Positions 27,350 to 36,946 of a DNA stretch of 64,000 bases are shown piece after piece. The stretch's first letter is position 1, and every line of letters begins with the position of its first letter. The notes below the pieces were generated by a model, which searched no databases, had not been told where the DNA came from, and saw nothing but the letters and a program-made list of their open reading frames with translations. Source of the stretch: Cytophagaceae bacterium (GTDB lineage Bacteria > Bacteroidota > Bacteroidia > Cytophagales > Cytophagaceae); assembly GCA_025455005.1 (NCBI GenBank), contig JALONH010000001.1, forward strand, positions 248,001 to 312,000, given 5' to 3'. The translations under genes were made by a program, and so were the position numbers.

Positions 27350-30300
27350 TTAATTCAACAAAACAAGTTTTTGGAAGGCTTGAGCCGTTGAACCATCGGT
27401 CATAGAACGAACTTTGATTCGATAAACGTATACGCCTCTACCTATTTTATCACCGAAATCGTCCAAGCCATTCCAATTCAGCCCGTTAATATGTCCCGGA
27501 GCATTGTAAAATGTCTCTTCCAAGGTTTTGATCAAGGTACCGGCTACTGTAAATATTTGTACTTGAACTTGAAGATTATCCCCTGATTTGTTATGGTCAA
27601 AATGAAAATCTGTTTGTGTACTGAATGGGTTGGGATAATTTAATACTTGGGATAAGGTTAATTTTTCCGGATTAACTACAGTAAAATCCAGCGTTTCTTC
27701 ACTTGAATTGTTATAGGTATCCCACACCTTAAATCGTATGGTATAATTCCCCGGTGCTAATTGACCTAAAGGATAACGGATTTTACCACTGGTAAAATCA
27801 TTCACGTTGGAGGTGTAATATCGGTTGAGTACGATGACATCTGTACTTCCACTCATTTGTAATGTTATCTCATGACCTACACCGGAACTCGACACATTTA
27901 TACCATTATCATCCGATACATCTGCTAAAAAAACCGGGATAGTATTGGAGATACCGCCATTCACGAAAGAAGGATCATTAATATATAAGCGAACTTTAGG
28001 CGGAATATTATCCGGAGGGGCATTTGGATTAGAGCCGCCTACAACTACTGTATTATTATTCCCGGCCGCGTCTACTATTGATGCTCCGGGTTGAGCATAT
28101 AAACTTATTTTCCCATTGGCAAAGGTGTAAGAAATATCCTTCGGTACTACAAAGGTCACTTTAAACGCTCCATTAGTTACGGTCGCTTTACCTATAAATA
28201 TATAACTGTTTTGAAGTTCAAAATTCGTAATCACCGAACCGGGATTACCAAGAGTAGTAATAATATTAGGCTTATCGAAGATGGTAATACTAAGCTCTCC
28301 TGTATAGTTGGATAACAATTGACCTTGTACATTCCGCACTTCACCATCTAAGGTCATACGACTTAATGCTTTCATGGTATCGTTGAATGCAGCTATAGGT
28401 TTATTATTGATTTTAGTTAATACAATATTTTCCGGTGGGAAGGCCAATACCATAGAAGGATCGGCTAATAAGGTATAATTCCTATTATAGATTCCAATGT
28501 TACTACTATTCTTAACTCGTTTAAAAGACTCTCCTAATGGGATGCGTTGCCCCTCCGAGTCTATAGAATATATATGTCGAAAGATACTTTCATTAAGAAC
28601 AATATTACTGAATTGAAATACCGTACGCGTGGAGGTGTAAACTCCACAGGAACCGCCACGTTCGGATAATAAGGATTGTTCAGCCCCCGAGAAACGGCTT
28701 GGGTCATCAAATCGTCCAAAATCACAGGTAGCAGTTATTAAAAAGGTTAAGTGATTATAGTTAGTCCAATTGGCAATACTATTGGGCGTAACAATTCCTT
28801 CTTGTGCTAAATTAAGCACGCCTCCATGCCCACTGTAATTGGTAATCAAACTACCTTCGTTGATACTTCGATTAACAGCATCTTCTACCATTCGGGCGGT
28901 TTCTCCGGCCGGTGTCGATTCTTGAGGATAAGCATCAATATATATTTTGTTAACGTTAAGAATAGGATTGAATACACTACTCAATGTTGAAACTGATTCA
29001 GCATCATTTAAATGTAAATTACCATCCCCATCATCGGCAATAAATGTTGCCATATTTTTCCAGTCACCTAAAATGGTGGTAGAGGTTTCATAGTGAATAA
29101 TTTTTTGCACCAGGATGGAGGCTTCTCCCGGGCTACGAACTGGGAGTCGACCTACACCGATGTCCGTAAACTCAATGGAAACAGGATTCTCCGACCATCC
29201 ACCGTCACTATCATCCAGTAGAGCAAAATAGTCATCGGAGGAGTAGGATTCTAATGGTTTTAGCGATTCATACGATTGATAGGTAGGCACCCAATTCGTA
29301 TTAGCGGTAATTCGATCCTTATAATCATACGACGCATCTCCAAATAATAAAACATACTTTAAACTATCGGTTGCTGTACTTCTATCATAGAGCATTTTTA
29401 AAAAATCTCGCAGTGCACTTACGTCTTGTCTACCGGAAGAAAATTCATTATAAATCATCTCCGGTGTGACAACGGTTACATCTAGTCCACTTTTGATACT
29501 TCGGTGTTGTGCTAATTGTTGCGCTTGAATTAAAAAGGCCGGATGGGTGATGATTACTAAATCCGGTATATTCGGTGATTGTATGGAGTGTAAATTTTGA
29601 TTAGGTACATTTCCTATAAAAACCGGATAAGGGAAATTATTCCCTCTGCCTACTACATATTCTTGTATACTCCCACCGGTTTCATCTTGAAAGGTTAACA
29701 CAGAAGCAGCATACGAATACGTTTTGGCTCTTATATTCCCTGGGTCTGTTACGTTCCACACCCATTCGTTTCCTTGTGTATTATCAATTACATATTCCAC
29801 AAGCCCTTCGTTTCGGGAGGCCGGAACACGAAACGAGAGTTGAGAACCGTTAAATCTTAATTGAGCTTCGGTTTGAATTTGCAAAGCATCAATATGTGCC
29901 ACGGCTAAGTTATTGCTTCCTCTATTAAAGTTTAGGGTTAAGGTGTTACCGGTCGGGAAAAGAAGACTATTCGATAGGGTGTAATTGGCTACACCAAGTA
30001 CTCCTTCGGGATGATAGACAAACGAGGGCATGACAGGAAGCGTTTGGGTGCCGATTACAGAGCCATTCCATACATATTGCATCGTAGTAGTGGAACTGGT
30101 TCGACTGAGTATCTTAGTCGTGAAGAGTGTATTCCCGCCGGGTTTAGGATGGGGAATAGTAAACGTAACGGAACGTTGGAGATTGAATTGATTAAAAATT
30201 TCTCCATACCAATCTCTTCCGGAATAAATAAAATTCGTTAGATCATTTTCAATGGCTGACCTGAAAATATAATCATTGTAACTTTGAGTAGGGGACCCAA

Positions 30301-31201
30301 CGCTTGTCTCGTTAACGATCCGTTTTCCAGATGTTTGATTAAAGGTTAGAAAATAGAAATTTTGTTCATCGTATAGATTTTTAACATAATCATACCGATC
30401 GGTAGCACTTGTATATACCCATTCGTGGGCGCCTTGAGCGTAAAATAAAATATACTCACCCGGCTCTACTATATTATCATTATCGCCTACAAAAAGTATG
30501 GGATTTTCAATTAAATCGTCTGGTCGGGCGCTACTATTTGCTTGTGGTAACATACCTCCCTGGTTACCAAATAACTGAATACTTGCAGGATCTATGTTAT
30601 CCGGATTGATACCGATGCTCTGTAAAAAAGTATAATCCAATTTGTATATTCCGTCAGAAGGGATACTGAATTTATACCATTGACCAGTACTTAATACGGA
30701 ATTTCCACTCAGTGTCGTACGCGCTGCATATCCGGAAAACATTGAAGTATGGTTGGGGGTAACCTTTGGAACTGTAGGATAGGATTCTAAAGTAAACGTA
30801 TACGTAATGGTTCCTTCTGTTAATTTTTCCCATGTAAGACCGGTATTTCTAAGCAGGGGTACTTGAAGCATGGTCCAACGTTGGCCTTTGTCCCAATACG
30901 GTATGGTTTGAATCGAAATAGGTGAAAAGTGAGCCGGGATGGAATCAATGGGAGCATAAGTAGACGTGTTCCAATTGACTTTTGAAACAGAACCCTGAAT
31001 AGAAAAGGTTAAATAGGGGAAACCATCTTTGTAATGTTGAGCGGATTGTGCATGGGGTACGGTAACGATTCCATTAGACGTCGTTGGAAAGACAATTGCC
31101 TTTGTCCATTTAGGTGTACAATGAATTGTTCCTTCATTGGATCCATAGACAGAAAGTAAACTGCTGAATAAAATTAAAAATATGCTGAGTGTATAGTTCA
31201 T
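27350..31201 (-). CDS. porU: T9SS C-terminal sortase PorU
   Basis: 1283 residues from the ATG at 31201 (signal peptide MNYTLSIFLILFSSLLSV). The middle is a gingipain-type C25 peptidase domain: VLLFGDASYDYKDR, DIGVGRLPVRSPGEA, the catalytic His in NYSGHGG (about 28825) and the catalytic Cys in ATCDFGRFDDP (about 28723). The C-terminus has YPNPFSTQTDFHF and the other strands of a sorting domain, ending RGVYVYRIKV then KLVLLN. PorU removes C-terminal domains of T9SS cargo and joins them to A-LPS. A full-length gene argues that T9SS is active. Confidence 0.96.
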   Translation of the reverse strand: MNYTLSIFLILFSSLLSVYGSNEGTIHCTPKWTKAIVFPTTSNGIVTVPHAQSAQHYKDGFPYLTFSIQGSVSKVNWNTSTYAPIDSIPAHFSPISIQTIPYWDKGQRWTMLQVPLLRNTGLTWEKLTEGTITYTFTLESYPTVPKVTPNHTSMFSGYAARTTLSGNSVLSTGQWYKFSIPSDGIYKLDYTFLQSIGINPDNIDPASIQLFGNQGGMLPQANSSARPDDLIENPILFVGDNDNIVEPGEYILFYAQGAHEWVYTSATDRYDYVKNLYDEQNFYFLTFNQTSGKRIVNETSVGSPTQSYNDYIFRSAIENDLTNFIYSGRDWYGEIFNQFNLQRSVTFTIPHPKPGGNTLFTTKILSRTSSTTTMQYVWNGSVIGTQTLPVMPSFVYHPEGVLGVANYTLSNSLLFPTGNTLTLNFNRGSNNLAVAHIDALQIQTEAQLRFNGSQLSFRVPASRNEGLVEYVIDNTQGNEWVWNVTDPGNIRAKTYSYAASVLTFQDETGGSIQEYVVGRGNNFPYPVFIGNVPNQNLHSIQSPNIPDLVIITHPAFLIQAQQLAQHRSIKSGLDVTVVTPEMIYNEFSSGRQDVSALRDFLKMLYDRSTATDSLKYVLLFGDASYDYKDRITANTNWVPTYQSYESLKPLESYSSDDYFALLDDSDGGWSENPVSIEFTDIGVGRLPVRSPGEASILVQKIIHYETSTTILGDWKNMATFIADDGDGNLHLNDAESVSTLSSVFNPILNVNKIYIDAYPQESTPAGETARMVEDAVNRSINEGSLITNYSGHGGVLNLAQEGIVTPNSIANWTNYNHLTFLITATCDFGRFDDPSRFSGAEQSLLSERGGSCGVYTSTRTVFQFSNIVLNESIFRHIYSIDSEGQRIPLGESFKRVKNSSNIGIYNRNYTLLADPSMVLAFPPENIVLTKINNKPIAAFNDTMKALSRMTLDGEVRNVQGQLLSNYTGELSITIFDKPNIITTLGNPGSVITNFELQNSYIFIGKATVTNGAFKVTFVVPKDISYTFANGKISLYAQPGASIVDAAGNNNTVVVGGSNPNAPPDNIPPKVRLYINDPSFVNGGISNTIPVFLADVSDDNGINVSSSGVGHEITLQMSGSTDVIVLNRYYTSNVNDFTSGKIRYPLGQLAPGNYTIRFKVWDTYNNSSEETLDFTVVNPEKLTLSQVLNYPNPFSTQTDFHFDHNKSGDNLQVQVQIFTVAGTLIKTLEETFYNAPGHINGLNWNGLDDFGDKIGRGVYVYRIKVRSMTDGSTAQAFQKLVLLN

Positions 31202-31232
31202 TATTAAAGTAAAATATAAACGTTTCTGCTGT

Positions 31233-31982
31233 CTATTTAGTATGTTGACTACGTTCTTCAATGATTGATAGAAGTATATACGCAAACAAGATAAAAAGTA
31301 ATGCTTCAAAACCCATTATGAGTAATGAGGGGACGGATATTAGGAGCAACAAATAACGAAAACGATTGTTTCTCCATGACCAATCTTTAAATTTTAATGC
31401 AATTAAAGGTATTTCCGAAACCAATAAGTAGGACATTAGTAATGTATAGCCTAAAATGAAATAAGGTGTGATAACGATAGCCAGTTCCGATGGTGTAGGT
31501 TGTAAAGCTATTAAATGAAAGGAAAGAACTACCATGCCGTTCATAGGGGTTGGTACTCCTATAAATCGATCCGATTGTCTCGTATCTAAGTTGAATTTAG
31601 CCAAACGATAAGCTGAGCTACCGGCAATAATAAATACAATAAAAGTCCAAGGATACTCACGAGTTAACGCTGGTAAGGAAAGGTATAAGTCTGTATAGGA
31701 ATGGACACTTATGCCACTTATCAATAATAACCATAATATAACCGCCGGAAGGGCTCCAAAGCTGATAACGTCTGCTAATGAATCGAGTTCTTTTCCGATT
31801 GGTGAGGCGGCTCCAACCCATCGTGCTACAAAACCATCTAGAAAATCAGCTATCAAAGAAAGCAGTACACAATATAACACCCATTCCGGGTAACCGATTA
31901 GACTAAATAGAATTCCCGCTAAACCACTGCAAAGATTCAGTAAGGTTAAACCATTGGGTAATTGTAGTAATAAAGATTTCAT
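31233..31982 (-). CDS. pssA: CDP-diacylglycerol--serine O-phosphatidyltransferase
   Basis: 249 residues, multi-pass membrane protein. The CDP-alcohol phosphotransferase signature is complete: DGFVARWVGAAS followed by GKELDSLAD, matching DGxxAR(x)8GxxxDxxxD. The N-terminal LPNGLTLLNLCSGLAG motif is characteristic of type II PssA. It makes phosphatidylserine, the precursor of phosphatidylethanolamine. Its start overlaps the stop of the MBL hydrolase gene by four bases, and porU starts 31 bases downstream of it. Confidence 0.93.
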   Translation of the reverse strand: MKSLLLQLPNGLTLLNLCSGLAGILFSLIGYPEWVLYCVLLSLIADFLDGFVARWVGAASPIGKELDSLADVISFGALPAVILWLLLISGISVHSYTDLYLSLPALTREYPWTFIVFIIAGSSAYRLAKFNLDTRQSDRFIGVPTPMNGMVVLSFHLIALQPTPSELAIVITPYFILGYTLLMSYLLVSEIPLIALKFKDWSWRNNRFRYLLLLISVPSLLIMGFEALLFILFAYILLSIIEERSQHTK

Positions 31983-32617
31983 TGTAAAAATGGATTAAAT
32001 TTTTTTTCATAACCAATAGTAGTCGTAGGACCATGACCGGGATATATGGTTACGGAATCCGGAAGTGTAAAGAGGGAAGTACGAATGCTATTTAGCAAGG
32101 TAGGTAAGTGTCCACCCGGTAAATCCGGACGTCCTATACTTTCTTTAAATAAAACATCCCCACTGATACAACATTGCGCTGTTTTGTTTATAAGTGCTAT
32201 GTGTCCTGGTGCATGTCCCGGAACCCATACGATATCCCAAGACATTGAACCTACTACAAACGGTTGTTCCAAAGTTAAGTAAGAGTCAAACAATTTTTCT
32301 TGATATCCATGAAATCCATAGGATGGAGCGTAGACTTGAACCGAGCGCAATGTATCTTCATCTTTTTTGAAACCCCATAATGGAATATTCCATCGAGATG
32401 TAACGAAATAATTTCCTAACACATGATCAATGTGCCCATGAGTATTAATTACAGCCTGTAAACGAATGTCAGATGAAATAATAAATTGCTCTAAAGCGTC
32501 TTGTTCCTCTGAATCATAACATCCGGGATCTACAATAAAGCCATTTTTCAGCTCATCATACACTACATACGTATTCTCTTGAAGGGCATTGAAGGTAAAG
32601 GTCTGTATCGTTAACAT
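31979..32617 (-). CDS. MBL-fold metallo-hydrolase (glyoxalase II-like)
   Basis: 212 residues. It has the zinc-binding set of the metallo-beta-lactamase fold: THGHIDHVLG, then WVPGHAPGH, SGDVLF and the final PGHGPTTT. Size and sequence match the short cytoplasmic GloB-like hydrolases common in Bacteroidota, which act on thioesters or related compounds. The true substrate is unknown. It is first in a minus-strand run with pssA and porU-porV. Confidence 0.9.
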   Translation of the reverse strand: MLTIQTFTFNALQENTYVVYDELKNGFIVDPGCYDSEEQDALEQFIISSDIRLQAVINTHGHIDHVLGNYFVTSRWNIPLWGFKKDEDTLRSVQVYAPSYGFHGYQEKLFDSYLTLEQPFVVGSMSWDIVWVPGHAPGHIALINKTAQCCISGDVLFKESIGRPDLPGGHLPTLLNSIRTSLFTLPDSVTIYPGHGPTTTIGYEKKFNPFLQ

Positions 32618-32707
32618 AGATGCGGAAAATCGAATCCCTAAAATAGGGAAAACTATTGATTATATCTCTAAAAAAAAGGGCATTCAGCAGTTTAAAAAAG
32701 TACACTT

Positions 32708-32734
32708 GACTCTGATAATATTATTGTAAATTGG
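32708..32734 (+). promoter_or_regulatory. Candidate promoter of the FAD oxidoreductase gene
   Basis: A TTG ending at 32708 and TAAATTGG at 32727-32734 with an 18-base spacer resemble the TTTG / TAnnTTTG pair. The ATG at 32740 is five bases after the box. A short inverted repeat, ccctaaaataggg, lies upstream at 32636-32648 between the divergent genes. Confidence 0.4.
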
Positions 32735-32739
32735 GCTTT

Positions 32740-33801
32740 ATGCAACGCATTCAATTAAGTATTGTAGGACAAGGATTGGCAGGCTCTGTTTTAGCCTTAC
32801 AGAGCTTGCGCAGAGGGTTGAGTATTCGAGTATTTGCCTCTAAAGAACAGCCTCAAGCTACCCGTATAGCAGCCGGGTTATACCATCCTTTCTTGGCTCA
32901 AAAAAATCAATTGATACGTTCGGCATCGGAGAAATGGAGAGATTTAATAGATTTTTATACTTATGCAGAAAAACTTCTAGGGGAGCACTTTTTTTATCCC
33001 TTGCCTATGTACCGTCCTTTTATAGAAAAAAACAAAGAAGATATCACGTCGGATCATCCTTTCTATCCATGGATAGAAAAACAGGTAGATGAATCCCTTT
33101 ATTCAAAATGGTTGGATAATTCTAAAGGTGGCATACTGACTACACACGCCGGTTATGTGGATACTGCTGTTTTTTTAGAAGCAGTTAAAAAATACCTTAT
33201 TCAACTCGACTGTTATCAAGAAGTTTCATTGAAGGAAAAAGATTTCGAATGGTTATCAAATGGTGTTTGTATATCCGGAGTAGAGTCTGATAAAGTAGTT
33301 TTTTGTACCGGTGCATCGTATCGAATGCATAGCTTATTTCAATGGTTACCAATCTCCCTTTTGAAAGGAGATGTTTTTAAAATAAAATTGAAAGAACAAT
33401 CATTTCCTCATATCATTAATAAAAAGTATTTTATTATACCATTACAACAACATATTTATAGAGCCGGCTCTACTTATCATCGCTCATTTCAAGATGCTAC
33501 CCCTACTCCGGAAGGTAAAGAGGAATTAGAAAAAGGACTACAAGATATGTTGTACCCCGACTTTGAAGTGGTCGAACATGTAGCCGGAATTCGGCCTAAT
33601 TCAGGAGACCACCATCCTATAGTTGGGCCTCATCCCTTTTATAAACAATGTTTTTGTGTGAATGGTTTTGGATCCAAAGGAATAGCCTATGCCCCCTATA
33701 CAATAAATGCCTTACTTGATTATATTTGTATTCATAAACCTATCGACGCTTTTATATCAGTTGAACGGTTTTACTCGTTGTATTATAAAAATTTAAAATA
33801 A
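32740..33801 (+). CDS. FAD-dependent oxidoreductase (DAO family)
   Basis: 353 residues from the ATG at 32740. The N-terminus has a dinucleotide-binding motif, IVGQGLAGSVLALQSLRRG (GxGxxG), and the C-terminal part has AGIRPNSGDHHPIVGPHP and GFGSKGIAYAP, which are the flavin-contact segments of D-amino acid oxidase-type enzymes such as ThiO and MnmC. No signal peptide is present. The substrate is unknown. It stands alone on its strand and its stop is followed after four bases by the large TolB-like gene. Confidence 0.88.
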   Translation: MQRIQLSIVGQGLAGSVLALQSLRRGLSIRVFASKEQPQATRIAAGLYHPFLAQKNQLIRSASEKWRDLIDFYTYAEKLLGEHFFYPLPMYRPFIEKNKEDITSDHPFYPWIEKQVDESLYSKWLDNSKGGILTTHAGYVDTAVFLEAVKKYLIQLDCYQEVSLKEKDFEWLSNGVCISGVESDKVVFCTGASYRMHSLFQWLPISLLKGDVFKIKLKEQSFPHIINKKYFIIPLQQHIYRAGSTYHRSFQDATPTPEGKEELEKGLQDMLYPDFEVVEHVAGIRPNSGDHHPIVGPHPFYKQCFCVNGFGSKGIAYAPYTINALLDYICIHKPIDAFISVERFYSLYYKNLK

Positions 33802-33805
33802 TCTC

Positions 33806-36800
33806 ATGCGCTTAGCTTCTTTCGTTTTTTTTATACTGAGTTTTCTTGGCTTAGGAAAGTACAGCTATGCTCAAATGACACAGGAACCTTTTGGCAAAAA
33901 TAGGGTTCAATACAAAAAATTTAATTGGAATTACAGCACAACTGAAAATTTTGAAGTGTATTATTATTTAGGAGGGGAGGGTGTTGCACCGCATGTACTG
34001 ACGCATGCCGAAAATGTCTTTTCTAAACTTACACAATGGACAGGGTATTCCAGTATTCATAAAACAAAAATAATCTTATACAACTCTGTAAAAGATTTAC
34101 AACAAAGCAATATTGGCTTACAACAAGGCACGTACTTAGGTGGTAAAACAAACTTAGTAAAATCTGTAGTTGAAATTGCTTTTACCGGAGACTATGAGGT
34201 ATTAAGAAAAGAACTGAGTTACGGTATTGCCAAAACATGGATTATAGTTAATCTGTATGGAGGATCCTTTAAAGAGGTGTTGCAAAGTTCGTATTTTTTA
34301 TCGCTTCCTGATTGGTATATAGATGGTGCTGCGCGTTATATGGCAGAAGGTTGGTCCGCTGAAATGGATAATTTTATGCGAGACATGACTCTTCATTCCA
34401 AATTAAATAATCCGGCTTCTTATTCCGGTAAAAATGCAGAATATATAGGACAATCGATTTGGCATTATATAGCTGAAAAGTATGGTAAAGATATGGTAAC
34501 CTCTGTACTTCAAATCACGCATGTGTATAGAAGTGAACGAGCCTCCATTGAAGGTGCTTTAAATAAATATTACTCTGATGTAATAAATGATTGGAGGGCG
34601 TATTACCAAAGCAAAAACGAACGCTACCAAAACGACCAAGCTTTACTGTCTACAGCAAATCGGTTGTCCTTGCAATGGAATAAAAGCCTCTATTTTTCTT
34701 CCGCTTGCTTTAGTAAAGACGGAACATACTTGGCATATACGTCCAATACAAAAGGGAAATACAAAGTAATAGTACGTCATGTGGAATCCGGTAAACAAAA
34801 AACGATTGTATCCGGCGGCTACAAATTGAACGATCAACAATTTGATGTGCGTAATCCTATTCTTAGTTGGCAAAATAATACAACATTAGGTATTGCCGTT
34901 TCTAAAAGGGGTAAAATACTCTTTACATTGGTAGAGGTAGAAACCAATAAGAAAGAATCAAGAGTAATCGAAGTGTTTCAACAAATACATTCCTTTTCAT
35001 TTAATGCTACCGGAGAGTTTATTGCATTTAGTGCGGACGAAAAAGGACAATCAGATATTTGGTTGTATGACCTTAAACGTAGTAAATATTTACAAATCAC
35101 GAATGATGAATACGATGATTTGGAGCCGAGTTGGAGTCCTAATAACGACGTTATCTTTTCATCTAATCGAGCGGATGATACATTAACAACTACCCGTTTT
35201 ATTTCTGAATCCTATCGTTCATTATTTATCTATTCTTCCGGTAAAAAAATTCTTCGACGGTTTTCGCTTCCCGAAGAAAATCTAAGGCAGCCTAAATACC
35301 TAAGTTCTAGCACTATTGTTTTTCTTTCAGATAAGGGAGGTATTCAACAGCTCTATCGACATGACTTTTCCACTTCCACTACTCAACTTTGGTATACATC
35401 GATTTCAGATATTCAATCGTATGATATTCATCCGTCTAAGACACATCTTATCTGGACATCTAGAGTTAAAGGACGAGAACAAGTTTGGTTAAAAGATAGC
35501 ATAAACGATAAAATCGTACCTGAAATGTTGGAATCTACCGCTCGGGTAGAAGCTAAAATTCAAGCCGATAAACAAGCTAAACAAATCAAAAATAATGGTA
35601 ATGAATTTATTAGTATTCCTGTAAAACCAAAAGAAGAAGAGATCAATTTAGATGCAGTATTTTTTGAATCGGATACAACTAAGAAAGTGGTAAAACCTAA
35701 AGAGTCTAGTACTGCTTCCTCTACGGCTTGGTTAGCAAAGGCTAAAAACAGACGAAAAGTAATTCCTTTTTACGGACCATATTCGTACAAACATTTATTC
35801 GGAACAGATAATTTTGCTTCAACGCTTCAAATAGATCCATTACGAGGATTTGGTTTATTGCTGGAATCGAATATGTCGGATTTAATGTCTAATCATAGAG
35901 TTAACATGGGGTTATTTGGATTGATGGATTTTAAGAGTAGTAGTATTTTTGGAGAATATAAATATTTAAAAAAACGAACAGATATAGGTGCACGATTCGA
36001 CAGAGTAACTTATGTTGCCAATAGTTCTTCAGTAAATCAAAAGTACCACGTAAACAAACTTCAAATAACGTTCTCCTATCCCTTGTCAGTCTATGCACGC
36101 ATTAGTGTGTCACCTACTTTTACTAACCAAACAGCATATGATTTGTCCGATACCCGCACGATAGCGGAAGTTCCTACTATCAAAGAAAATTATTTAGGAC
36201 ATTATTCGGAATGGGTGTACGATAATACCACCACCTTTGGAATGAATATGATGGAAGGGATGCGGGCAAAAGTTGTGTTGGAATCGCATTGGAATGCCCA
36301 ACAGTCCGACCGTTCATTTTCGAGATTTATGGTGGATATCAGAAGATATCAAAAAATAAATAGAGGTCTTGTCCTAGCATTAAGAGGAACGTATGGAACT
36401 TCATTTGGAGCGGCACCTAAACAGTTTAGTTTAGGTGGCATGGACAATTGGTTTTTTAATTCAAAAGGAGATGGCGGAGAGGTAAACCCTTTTACTTTAA
36501 CAAATGGAGACCCCAATATGGACATCATGTTTACCCGTTTTGTGACCAATATGAGAGGATTCCGTTACAATACTCAGAGCGGTACCAGTTATTTATTGGG
36601 TTCTGTAGAATTACGTTTACCAATCATTAAGTATTTTTATAGTGGAACCGTTACCTCTACATTTTTTAGAAATTTGCAGTTAACCGGCTTCTTTGATATG
36701 GGTGCCGCATGGACAGGAAAAAGTCCCTTCTCTACTAACAATAGTTTGAATACAAAAACCATCACCTCTCCACCAAGTTTCAGTGCGGAAGTTACCAATT

Positions 36801-36946
36801 ATAGAAACCCATTTATTGTAGCTTATGGTTTTGGTGCTCGTACATTATTACTTGGGTACTACGTCAAACTCGACGTCTCTTGGGGGATTCAAGATGGTCA
36901 GCGCTTAAATACACGTTATTTTCTAACGGTAGGATATGATTTTTAA
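33806..36946 (+). CDS. Envelope protein: degenerate metallopeptidase domain, TolB-type propeller, C-terminal barrel
   Basis: 1046 residues with a signal peptide ending YSYAQ. Residues about 30-270 look like a gluzincin peptidase domain, but the HExxH helix reads RKELSYG and the downstream WFxEGxA motif reads WYIDGAARY. So zinc ligands are missing. Residues about 290-590 contain PD40/TolB repeats such as FSKDGTYLAYTSNTKG, FIAFSADEKGQSDIWLYD and PSWSPNNDVIFSSNR, forming a beta-propeller. A Lys/Glu-rich linker leads to about 380 residues of amphipathic strands ending YDF, an outer-membrane barrel. The role is unknown; the layout suggests a surface-exposed or periplasmic binding module on a pore. 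Serine hydrolase gene overlaps by 11 bases. Confidence 0.75.
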   Translation: MRLASFVFFILSFLGLGKYSYAQMTQEPFGKNRVQYKKFNWNYSTTENFEVYYYLGGEGVAPHVLTHAENVFSKLTQWTGYSSIHKTKIILYNSVKDLQQSNIGLQQGTYLGGKTNLVKSVVEIAFTGDYEVLRKELSYGIAKTWIIVNLYGGSFKEVLQSSYFLSLPDWYIDGAARYMAEGWSAEMDNFMRDMTLHSKLNNPASYSGKNAEYIGQSIWHYIAEKYGKDMVTSVLQITHVYRSERASIEGALNKYYSDVINDWRAYYQSKNERYQNDQALLSTANRLSLQWNKSLYFSSACFSKDGTYLAYTSNTKGKYKVIVRHVESGKQKTIVSGGYKLNDQQFDVRNPILSWQNNTTLGIAVSKRGKILFTLVEVETNKKESRVIEVFQQIHSFSFNATGEFIAFSADEKGQSDIWLYDLKRSKYLQITNDEYDDLEPSWSPNNDVIFSSNRADDTLTTTRFISESYRSLFIYSSGKKILRRFSLPEENLRQPKYLSSSTIVFLSDKGGIQQLYRHDFSTSTTQLWYTSISDIQSYDIHPSKTHLIWTSRVKGREQVWLKDSINDKIVPEMLESTARVEAKIQADKQAKQIKNNGNEFISIPVKPKEEEINLDAVFFESDTTKKVVKPKESSTASSTAWLAKAKNRRKVIPFYGPYSYKHLFGTDNFASTLQIDPLRGFGLLLESNMSDLMSNHRVNMGLFGLMDFKSSSIFGEYKYLKKRTDIGARFDRVTYVANSSSVNQKYHVNKLQITFSYPLSVYARISVSPTFTNQTAYDLSDTRTIAEVPTIKENYLGHYSEWVYDNTTTFGMNMMEGMRAKVVLESHWNAQQSDRSFSRFMVDIRRYQKINRGLVLALRGTYGTSFGAAPKQFSLGGMDNWFFNSKGDGGEVNPFTLTNGDPNMDIMFTRFVTNMRGFRYNTQSGTSYLLGSVELRLPIIKYFYSGTVTSTFFRNLQLTGFFDMGAAWTGKSPFSTNNSLNTKTITSPPSFSAEVTNYRNPFIVAYGFGARTLLLGYYVKLDVSWGIQDGQRLNTRYFLTVGYDF

